Positions 53,051 to 61,100 of a DNA stretch of 64,000 nucleotides are shown piece after piece. The notes under the pieces are model-generated. The model saw only the letters and a list, made by a program, of their open reading frames with translations, did not search any database and was not told the DNA's origin. The stretch spans positions 49,088 to 113,087 of the forward strand of contig ML014164.1 in the NCBI GenBank assembly GCA_003615045.1, in the 5' to 3' direction. This DNA comes from Caulochytrium protostelioides (taxonomy: Eukaryota > Chytridiomycota > Caulochytriomycetes > Caulochytriales > Caulochytriaceae). Position 1 is the stretch's first letter. Each line of letters begins with the position of its first letter. The translations under genes were made by a program, and so were the position numbers.

Positions 53051-54075
53051 ACGACGACACCAGCAGTGGGCCCGCGGCCGTCAGTCTGATGGCCGTCGGG
53101 GGCAACGCGTCGGGGTCCGGATCCGCCGCGGCTCCCGCCGCGTCGCGACGGGGGTCCGTGGTCGCTCTCATGCCCGCCATGCCTGAAGCGGGCGCCAGAT
53201 CCCTCAGATCCGCCCAGCACGTCGCTTCGTCAGCCGCCGTATCCGCATCCGCATCCGTCGTGTCTGCCCCGGCCATGACGGCCGTCGCCGCCGCCGCCGC
53301 CGCCGCCGGGCAGCCCTCGTGGCTCGGGCTGGCCGTGCTCGGCACGCTGCATCGCTATCTCCACCCGCCGCTGGGACCGGCCCCGCGGGCGACGGTGGCC
53401 GCGCCGCCGCCGATCCTGACGTTCACGCCGCCGAGCGCATCCGGGGGACGGCGCCCGGCTCCGCCGCGCGCCGGGCCTCGCAACAAGACGCGGCGCGCGC
53501 CGCCGGCCCTGTCGGCCGCGGCCGCGTCGACGTCCGCGCTGCATCTACTCGCGCCGCCGGCGCCGCCGGCGCCGTTGCGGTCCCCGATGCCGGGCACCGG
53601 ACTCGCAGGGGCCGCCATGATCACCGCCACCGCCGCTGCCGCCGCCGCCGCCGCCCTGCCGGCCAAGCCGTCGGCCAAACCACCGCCTCGTCCGCCCGCA
53701 TCCAGACCCGTGTCGGCGACAGCACCGGCGACGGCGGCGGCGGCGACGGGCGAGGGAGAATCGGCCCCGGTGCGCCGCCGGAGCGGGGGACGGCCACGCC
53801 GCGGGTCGATGGGCCGGCTCGTGACGCTGCTGCCGCTGATCCCTGAAAGCGATGGAGATCGGCTGGACCCGGGTCTGGGCGAGCTGGCGGAACATGGCCC
53901 GACGACGCCGTTGCTCCGGGATCATGGCGGCACGCTGGGCTGTCTGCTGATGTGGGACTGGGCGGCGCGGCGCGCGAGCCGGTGGGCGCGGTGCCTTGCG
54001 GCCTCTTATGACGATTACGCCGTGCAGCAGATGGGTCCCGGGCGCTGGCCAACCCTGGCCCACTACACGACATGA
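50917..54075 (+). CDS. Large, mostly disordered protein, unrecognised
   Basis: The product has 1,052 residues. It is Ala/Pro/Arg/Ser-rich, with a polyglycine run near 695-710 (GGC repeat at 53010-53047) and no recognised domain. More ordered-looking pieces are near the N-terminus (LLQQQVRRTIRVNNRYSVSA, SLLWDKALPPIPSSHLWRLH), a short centre segment (VQTMMDFGFSVMHDEPGMRI, about 649-668) and the C-terminus (LGCLLMWDWAARRASRWARC, then YDDYAVQQMGPGRW). Arg-Ser stretches such as RRRASIAP and RRSVSVG look like basophilic kinase sites. A single frame of this length with G/C-rich third positions supports coding, although high G+C alone lengthens frames, so confidence is moderate. It ends convergently 223 bp from Rpb4. 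Confidence 0.6.
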
Positions 54076-54230
54076 AGTGCTCTGAAGAGCTGAGACTTGG
54101 TTTCACTAAGATTGTCAGGGCCAGTTCTGCCCTTTGCTCCTACGACGTCGACGACGACGACGACGGCAGGTCCCATTCAGACAGAGATCGCGTGTTTTAT
54201 TTCTTGTTGAAGGGAGCCAGATCCCATCCC

Positions 54231-54249
54231 TATATATATATATATATAT
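54231..54249. terminator. TA dinucleotide run in a convergent 3' region
   Basis: About nine TA units lie between the stops of the 1,052-residue gene (156 bp away) and Rpb4 (50 bp away). The run contains overlapping TATATA, the yeast 3'-end efficiency element. The role is inferred. Confidence 0.35.
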
Positions 54250-54298
54250 CTATTTCACACGTCCGATGCCCACCGCCATCCGATCGAGATCGAGACGC

Positions 54299-54706
54299 TC
54301 AGAACTGGCGCAGACTCGCCAGATCATCGAGTAACCGCTGGAGCGATTCGTGGTCCATGACGCCGTGGAGGCTCGGGATGAGGGACAGCGCCTCCTCCAC
54401 GGTCTCGCAGCCGAGGTTGGCGAGCTGGGCGAAGTCGAACGGATGCATGGCGCTCGGGAACAGGGCGCGGACTTCCTTGATGGTCTCGCGGCTCGCAAGG
54501 CGGCTGAAGCGCTCGCAGTACGCGTGGGTGCGCGTGATGATGTCGACCTGGCCACTCTTCTCGCGCTGGTCCTTGGCGGCGTCGAGCAGCGCCCGCACTT
54601 CGGAGACCAGGAGGCACTGTGCGCTCTCAAAGTCTGCGCCGAAGCGGTGCTGCGACGCATCGTCTTCCTCGACGAGGGCCCGCCGGCCAGGCACGGGACG
54701 CGACAT
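54299..54706 (-). CDS. RPB4: RNA polymerase II subunit Rpb4
   Basis: The 135-residue protein starts MSRPVPGRRALVEEDDASQH. The Rpb4 core follows: a DFESAQCLLVSEVRALLDA helix, a HAYCERFSRLASRETIKEVR segment as in human POLR2D, then FDFAQLANLGCETVEEALSL, IPSLHG and the terminal LQRLLDDLASLRQF of the HRDC-like fold. Rpb4 pairs with Rpb7 to form the polymerase stalk. Length matches the human protein (142), without the long insert of yeast Rpb4 (221). The frame is open upstream to 54799 through a short tandem repeat with no conservation, so the start at 54706 is chosen. Confidence 0.93.
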   Translation of the reverse strand: MSRPVPGRRALVEEDDASQHRFGADFESAQCLLVSEVRALLDAAKDQREKSGQVDIITRTHAYCERFSRLASRETIKEVRALFPSAMHPFDFAQLANLGCETVEEALSLIPSLHGVMDHESLQRLLDDLASLRQF

Positions 54707-54737
54707 CCTTAGGCGCCGATAAATACGTGGCACGCGG

Positions 54738-54785
54738 TACCTGATGCCGGATGCCGGATACCGAATGCCTGATACCTGATGCCGA
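54738..54785. repeat. Short tandem repeat of TACCTGATGCC-like units
   Basis: Units alternate between CCTGATGCC, CCGGATGCC, CCGGATACC and CCTGATACC, a period of about eight to nine bases. It sits 32 bp upstream of the Rpb4 start codon. Confidence 0.75.
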
Positions 54786-56758
54786 CGCGTCAGCGCCACG
54801 GAGTCAGAGAGGCCCGTGTCGCGTGGTCACCACGTGGCAGCAACGTGCACGGGGTGGCAGCACCCGCACCAGCGGCGGCAACAGCACGTGACGGCGGCGG
54901 CGGCGGCAGGCATAAATCGACGAGGGAACGCGGCGCGCGAGAGAACGCGAGAAGGGGCAGGGTCTCGGCGCGGCACGGTCAGCAGGGATCCAGGGATCCA
55001 GGCATCGGTCGCTGCTACTGCTTGCCTAGCGCGGCGAGCAAGCGGCAGCGGAGGGCGAGGGAGACGCTGGCGATGCGGCGCTCCGCGGCCTGCCATGACC
55101 GCAGCAACAGCGCCGGCAGGCTCGCCACGCCGCCGCGCCTGCAGACGCCCCTTGTACGTGATGTTCCCGCGTGGTGGTGCTATGGCATCGAGGCGGCGAC
55201 CGCGACGGCGGCGACGGCGGCAGCAGCAGCAGCGGGCCGGCCGTGTGGCGTCTGCGCCACCGGCGGCGTCCCCGCCATCCGCGCCGAGAAGCAGCGGCGT
55301 CCCACGAGCTCGCGTCCCTCCGCCGCCGCTTGCCCATCACCACCGGGCCCCGGGGCGCCGGGCGCCGTCGACGACCGCCGCCTCATCCTTTTCCATCTTC
55401 CTTTTCATCGGCCGTTTAAACCATCGCTATGCGCCTTCTGATCATCCTCCGGGTGGCGGCAGACAGCGATGCCATCATGGAGAGCGACGCGACGCGAGGG
55501 ACGCCGCGGTCGCGCTCGCCCATCTGCTGCTGGCTCGGCCACGTGACGCGAATGCGCCATCATGGCGATCCATCGAGGGCGGCGCCCTCGTGCGGACCGC
55601 CGAAGCCAGACGATGCGCGACGGCGGGCGCAGGAACAGGACGCGGAGACCCCGAAAAGCACGAAACCACGAGCCCGTCGATGCAGGCTCTCGCTGGAGGC
55701 GCTCGTGGCGGGCCCGAATTGAAGCGGCAAGACCCCCCGGCATGGCGTGGCTCCTGCGGGCCGATCCTTCTCCGACGACGGCGCGACCCCGGCTTGGCCG
55801 CGTCCCAACGAAGATGGATGAAGATGGCGCGGATGGATGGCCCTTCTCGTCGGACTCCCTAGGCGCTCGCGTCGCTCGTGCAGCGGCCTCGAACCCGAAT
55901 CCCAAAGCGGGTGTGCGTACGCATCGGCCAGCGCTTCGATGTCCGCATCGCAGAGCGGCGTACGGGCGGCGGAGTCCGAGCGGCGCCGCTCTGACCCGGG
56001 AGAAGGGCGGAAAGGACGACAGCGTCTAAGCGTCGCTGCTATCAAGAAGTACCGCTGCTCCCCGCTGGACACGCTTGGGAGCGTATGGCTCAGTCACCTG
56101 TAAACGCCCCGCAGCTGCTGGGGACCCCCTCGCTCCCCGGTGATGGACCGGGTGGTGGACCCCTCCCCAAGCAAGCAGAGGGGCAAGCAAGCAGAATAAA
56201 CAAGAAACTGTGGCTGGTGGTGCGACCCTGGGCGCTCACGGGGCGATGTCTCAGTCGTATCATGGGCGTCATGTCGGCGCTGCACCGTGGGTCGAGCAGC
56301 AGCGGAGCGTCACGTCGAAGCGTGGCATGGCGTGAAGGGCTGTGGCAGGTGGCAACGGCCGCCTTCACCGACGGCGTGGCATGCACGCACGCCGGATGCG
56401 GCTCCAACCATATGCCTCCGCTGCATCTACACTACAAAGCCAGCTCCCCCCACGGAGCGGCAACCGGGTCGCGGGCGGGAGACCGCCCGCCCGGAGGCTG
56501 AGGGTTCCGAGCCGCCGTCCTGCCGTGATACCATGGCGCAGGCCTTCGATGTCGGAGAAGTGGTCCTCGAGGCAGGGAAGGGGGGAAGACACATGCCGGT
56601 CGGATCCATCGTAGTTCCTGCCGACGAGCCCTCCTTCATTGGTTTCCGACGCGCCGCTCTGTTAAAGCACCCCGCTGTCTTGACCGCCGATCCTTCCCGG
56701 CCATTCTTGTTGTTTCTGCGTTGATCTCATCCTTGTCCTCGTCACATCCCGCGGCCTC

Positions 56759-56800
56759 GTCATCACTATCGCTATCACGATCACGATCACGATTGGTATC
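56759..56800. repeat. ATCACG-type hexamer repeat before a start codon
   Basis: Imperfect units (ATCACT, ATCGCT, ATCACG) end about 10 bp before the ATG at 56810, placing the repeat in the 5' leader or core promoter. Confidence 0.7.
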
Positions 56801-56809
56801 ATCCGCAGC

Positions 56810-57592
56810 ATGCACCTCGCTGCCCTCTCAGCCGGGTTGGCCCTTGTGGCCGCCGGCGGGCTACCCCTGACCGTCCTCGCCGACGCGTCGGCCGCCCCGC
56901 GCTCGCTAGCGGCCCCGGCGCTGCTCGCCACGCCGCCGCCGGCCCCCGCCCACGTCTTTGCGCCCGACCCGAGCATGGTCTTTCTCGCGCAGACAGGCCC
57001 AGAGGCGGCCGCCTCGATGGCCGCGTTTGCCGAGATGGTGTCGGCCCACGTGGCCCGCGACCCGACGGTGCGTGCGCACTTCGCGACGATGCAGGACCAC
57101 CCGTCGCTGGCGCACCTCGACGGCGGCGCGCGGCGCGCGGCGTTGCAGGCCGCGCACACGCAGCTAACGTCGCCGGCGACCTGCCGCATCGCGCTGGAGG
57201 CCGTCAGGGACAGCGTCACGGACGTGGCGACGCGGAAGGGCGGAACGTCGTCGTGGCCGATGCCGGCGACGCTGTCGCCGGCACAGTGCCTCGCGGCGAG
57301 AGAACGCACCCTGGAGCTCTCACAGCAGCGCGTCAGCCAGCACTTCGCGAGGCCAGCCATGCACCTCTTGCAGTCCAACAGGGAGGTGCTCAAGGAGTTC
57401 ACCATCAAGCAAACGCTCCTGGTCGAGGCCAGCTTCTTCGTGGTCATTATTGGCTCGATCCTCACATGGACGTCGTTGTTTACGACGCACGCGCTGGCCA
57501 CCTCCGGCGTGCTCGCTGTCCTCGCCATCCTCATCTTCTTCTTCATTGGATGGCTTGCCCAGTGGAATCCCAATGACGGCACCTTGTATTAG
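56810..57592 (+). CDS. Signal-peptide protein with two C-terminal membrane helices, paralogue A of a tandem pair
   Basis: The product has 260 residues. Residues 1-25 are a signal peptide (MHLAALSAGLALVAAGGLPL then a small-residue site). A low-complexity Ala/Pro stretch follows. The core at 97-134 begins HPSLAHLD, contains RR and TSPATC (Cys125) and ends RD; it matches the gene at 59384 without gaps over 38 positions (22 identical). A second Cys is at 160. Helical sequence 163-200 leads to two hydrophobic segments (about 203-222 with FFVVIIGSILTW, and 230-250 with ILIFFFIGWLA), then a short polar tail. The likely topology is a lumenal or extracellular N-domain anchored by a helical hairpin. 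I recognise no family and assign no function. Confidence 0.75.
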   Translation: MHLAALSAGLALVAAGGLPLTVLADASAAPRSLAAPALLATPPPAPAHVFAPDPSMVFLAQTGPEAAASMAAFAEMVSAHVARDPTVRAHFATMQDHPSLAHLDGGARRAALQAAHTQLTSPATCRIALEAVRDSVTDVATRKGGTSSWPMPATLSPAQCLAARERTLELSQQRVSQHFARPAMHLLQSNREVLKEFTIKQTLLVEASFFVVIIGSILTWTSLFTTHALATSGVLAVLAILIFFFIGWLAQWNPNDGTLY

Positions 57593-59383
57593 AGTGTACA
57601 ACGATCTGATTAATAGAATGACAAGACAACACGGATCGACCCTCGGAAACCAGAATGAATTAAGCCCGCAACCGATCAACGCCCAAGGAATCGGCAACGC
57701 GGGGGCAGGCGGTCCGGGGTCCTCCCCCCTTTCGTCCGGCTCGTCCTCCTCCGCACGCCTGCCTCTTTGTTTCGGGCACGCGCCGATCGGGGACGCGGGG
57801 CCTGCGGAAGCATGCCGGACATGCCGGACCTGCCCACGTCCACCCGCCTTGTGATGACGCGCGCCCAGGAGCCCCCTGGGCTATCGCCTTCGGCGCAACC
57901 GCTGCATCACCACGGGAGACTCTATGAGAAAGCGGTTCCGTCCCCGCTTGACGCGATCATCCGCGCCGGAGGCGACCCGGCCAAGCCCTGCGTCGTCACG
58001 CGGGATGCCGACGGCTGCAGCACAGGCCCCCCGTGGTCAACGGTCAGGCGCATCACGATGCGCATCCGCATCCACACGCCCACGGCACCACGGCCATCAG
58101 CTGCGGCCCGACCGTCCGTGGCGAAGGGGTCCGGCCCATGCGAGTCGCGGCGGACGGCGGCCTCCGTTTTTCCGCGCTGCGACAGGGATCGTCGATCGAC
58201 GCCGGCCCGCTGCTGGGCTCGACGGCCGGCGCGATTCGACGGGAGCCCGTCGTGCACCGCCGGTCCCCGCTGGCCGGCCACGTCGCGACACCGCCACCAT
58301 GCTTGGCACTCCGCTAGCCAGGGGTGGGAGGGCGTGGGAGGGAGCCGGACGGCTCCGCTGTGCTTGGCCTGCAACGACTGCGGTCCCGTGCTTGGCTCGA
58401 CCGGGCGGGAGAGAGGCCCCGCCGTCGGCTTGGCGGGCGGACGGACGGCCCGCCCAGCACACTGACGCGCGCCACAGCCGGCTGCGCCTTGTCCGCGGCC
58501 GTTTGGGGCGTGAGGCGTCGTCGGCCATGAAGCCCAAGCAACGAACAGGAAAACGAAAGAGAGAAGGTTCGGACACGCTTTGGCTATCGCTCTCGATATC
58601 GCTTTCTCTTTCGCTTTGACTTGGCCGATACGACACGCGCGAAAGCCCGGAGGATGCAGAACGCAAAGACGTGCGAGCCGTGACGCCCATCGTGGGCAGG
58701 CCCGGCGGGCGAGTCCCCTTCTGGGCGCTCATGCGCACGGGCTTCGATGAAGGCCGCCGAGGCCATGACGACGAATCCAAGGGACAAGGCCAAGGACGCG
58801 CACGAGTCCAGCGCAGACCCCGAATCGTGACGCGCCGTCACAAGCCGCGTCCACCCATACACCCCCTCCCGCGGCGGCCGGCCTGCGGCATTCAGGGGTA
58901 ACGCTGAGCGCCTTCAGGGGCAACCGGCAGCGAGGAGCCCAACGACCCCGGAATGAGGCGATTCCGTTCGGCTGCTTCCGTGACCGCCGGCCCGGCGTCG
59001 TGGTGTGAGGCCGCCGGATGCGGCCGACGACAGCCGAGACGGTGACGAGATATCGCGTTCATGTATATATAGGGCCTCGTCACGTTGCAATTAAGAATGC
59101 TCGAGGCGCTCCACGCTCGCGTGCGGCGCCCTTAGTCTCTCGCCTTGGGAAACGGATCACCACCGATCGCTATCTGCACGAAGCCTGCGCCGCCTCTTGG
59201 TCTGACCACCTCTTTTGACAATTTGTTGCATCCACTTGATGGTGTGCTGTTAACGTCGCCTCGCTTTATCCTGCCCGTTGCTCTGTCGATCACCGCCGAC
59301 GGGTGCCCCTTTTTGCCTCGGCCTCGCCCGTTCTCTTTCTCTTTACCCTCATTCTCTCTCTCTTCCTAGTGCTTTTGCCGACC
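57593..59383. other. Intergenic region between the two membrane-protein paralogues
   Basis: This 1.8 kb shows no third copy: the HPSLAHLD and TSPxTC core is not found in any frame I read. Open frames here are Arg/Pro-rich. Near the downstream gene there is a TATATATA box and a pyrimidine tract (listed separately). Confidence 0.45.
59064..59071 (+). promoter_or_regulatory. Candidate TATA box upstream of paralogue B
   Basis: TATATATA followed by GGG lies 313 bp before the ATG at 59384. A pyrimidine-rich run (about 59329-59367) ending CTAG at 59366-59369 looks like a 3' splice site, so transcription may start near here with an intron in the 5' leader. No donor could be fixed. Confidence 0.35.
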
Positions 59384-60169
59384 ATGTACATGCTAATTCC
59401 CAGCGTGGTGGCCCTGCTGGCGGCCCAGCTGGCCCTGGCCGCTCCTCAGGAGACCACCAGCGACGCCCCTGATGTGCAATGGGCTCGTGACGTGGCCAAG
59501 GTGACCTTTAGCCGGACCACGCCCGCGCTGGCCGAGAAGGAATACCACATCTCGCAGTTCCTCGCGACGGATTCCGGCATCCGCAATCTTCTGGTCCAGC
59601 AGGAGAGCCACCCGAGCCTCGCGCACCTCGACCAGGAGACGCGCCGCGACGGCTTGAACGCCTTGCACCAGCTGGTGACCTCGCCGACGACGTGCCATTT
59701 GGCCATCGTGGCGCTCCGCGACGCGGCGTTGAGTGCCGCCGACGTCAGCGGCCCGAACGCGGACGCATGGACCGATGAACAGGCGGATGGCGCCGCGCAC
59801 GACGCGCACGACCGCTTCTCGCAATCCCTGAGCGTGCATCTCGAGAAGCCCGAGCAAATCAAGGGCCTCGCCCAAGCTAACTCGAACAAGCTGGCTATCC
59901 GTAGCAAGCCCATCCTTGGCGGGCTCGGCTGCCTCGCTGTCTCGGCGCTCCTCACGGGTGCCATCGTCTGGTCCATCTCGCGCTGGACCGGCCGATTCTG
60001 GCTCTGGCTCACGGAGGGCTGGGGTGTGCTCGCCCTCGTCGCGGGAACCCTCGGCGTCTGGATTGTCATGTACAAGATCGTCAGCAAGATCGTCGGCTAC
60101 CCGGCGAAGCCGCCCCCGGTGGCCTACCGCTCCGTCAAGACGCACACGCGCCATGTCAGCGCCATCTAA
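59384..60169 (+). CDS. Signal-peptide protein with two C-terminal membrane helices, paralogue B of a tandem pair
   Basis: The product has 261 residues from the ATG at 59384 (MYMLIPSVVALLAAQLALA, a clean signal peptide, cleavage before APQ). The frame is open to an earlier ATG at 59303, but that adds a second hydrophobic run with no polar gap and crosses a likely splice acceptor. The core at 76-113 (HPSLAHLD, RR, TSPTTC with Cys104, RD) is the shared part with paralogue A. The distance from the first His to the Cys is 28 residues in both, and from the Cys to the first membrane segment 74 here against 78 there. Hydrophobic segments lie at about 178-199 and 212-230, and a basic tail follows (SVKTHTRHVSAI). 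No family recognised; function unknown. Confidence 0.78.
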   Translation: MYMLIPSVVALLAAQLALAAPQETTSDAPDVQWARDVAKVTFSRTTPALAEKEYHISQFLATDSGIRNLLVQQESHPSLAHLDQETRRDGLNALHQLVTSPTTCHLAIVALRDAALSAADVSGPNADAWTDEQADGAAHDAHDRFSQSLSVHLEKPEQIKGLAQANSNKLAIRSKPILGGLGCLAVSALLTGAIVWSISRWTGRFWLWLTEGWGVLALVAGTLGVWIVMYKIVSKIVGYPAKPPPVAYRSVKTHTRHVSAI

Positions 60170-61100
60170 TTCATCGACCCCCAAGGGTCTCCTCCCCGCA
60201 GTCTTTCTTTTTCCTTCTTCTGCCCCTCTTCTCGCATGTTCTCACTTTCATACTCTCGGCTTCTCTCTGTTATTGTTTTCGTCATAGTTTAGAAACCTCT
60301 TTTTTCCAATGTCATTGCTACGCTGTGGCCGAGCTCATGATCGCCGATGTCACGACTGGCCTTGTCTCGTGTCGCCTCGCATCGTCTGGTGTCGTCTCGT
60401 GGTGGCTCCCAAACGACATCATCGTCGACACCCGCGATACATCTGCTCCGCCCGTCCGCATGGCCGGGACCTGCAGCAACCCTGGCCGGCCTCGTGGCGA
60501 GGCGGGGTTCCATTCGTCCGTCGGGCATCTGGCCGGAATGGCGGAAGGCAACGCGGTGGGGGCCACGCAAAAGAGCGCGGCAGCGCCGCGGTTGAGGGAG
60601 ACAGCGCGACGGGCGCCGCGGCGGCCAAGGTCGGCCGAGGTCGGCCAAGCCAGGGCGGGACGCGCCCGAGCTCAGCCTCGCGCCGCCGTCGCCACGGCAC
60701 CTGCGTGGCCAACGCGATGCGCCTGGCCCGCCACCGCCGTCCGCGGCGCCATCGTGCCCTTGGGCCTAGGCGCCGTGGGCCGTCGGTCTGACCGCCGGCC
60801 GGTCTGCCGCACAAAGGACGCCTCCGACTCGTCCACCACGACGCCGTCGCGGGGCAACGCGCACCGCATCGCGCAGTATGGTCGCACCCGATGCGCGGCC
60901 GCCGACTTCGGGATGACCATTCACCACGCGCCGTTCTCGCTGCCGCTTCTGCCGCGCCCTCCCCCCGACGCCCCTGCTGCCGCGTCCGCCTCTCGCTTCC
61001 CGCATCGACACGCGTATCGCACGCGTTTGCCGCGTGTGGCTTCTCTTCCTTTTCTCTTCGTTGATTGGTGTCCTCTGGCCGCGCGCCACCACGTGACACG
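60170..61100. other. Intergenic region upstream of the dynamin gene
   Basis: This 931 bp begins with a pyrimidine-rich 3' region of paralogue B (60203-60285). Frames at 60325-61116 (+) and 60419-61330 (-) mirror each other and lack motifs. No gene is supported. Confidence 0.45.

Larger units (their letters stand above)
54707..56809. other. Intergenic region between Rpb4 and the first paired membrane-protein gene
   Basis: This 2.1 kb lies between divergent genes. It starts with a small tandem repeat (54738-54785). A 138-codon frame at 56085-56501 (+) and a 348-codon frame at 54816-55862 (+) have no recognisable sequence. An imperfect ATCACG hexamer run (56759-56800) lies immediately before the next start codon. 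Confidence 0.45.

Noticed and set aside
56085-56501. 138-codon plus-strand frame beginning MAQSPVNAPQLL
   Set aside because: Low-complexity Gly/Pro/Arg content, overlapped by equally open frames on the other strand; no domain.
57593-59383. Search for a third, decayed copy of the membrane-protein pair
   Set aside because: No HPSLAHLD-like or TSPxTC-like segment in any frame read by eye.
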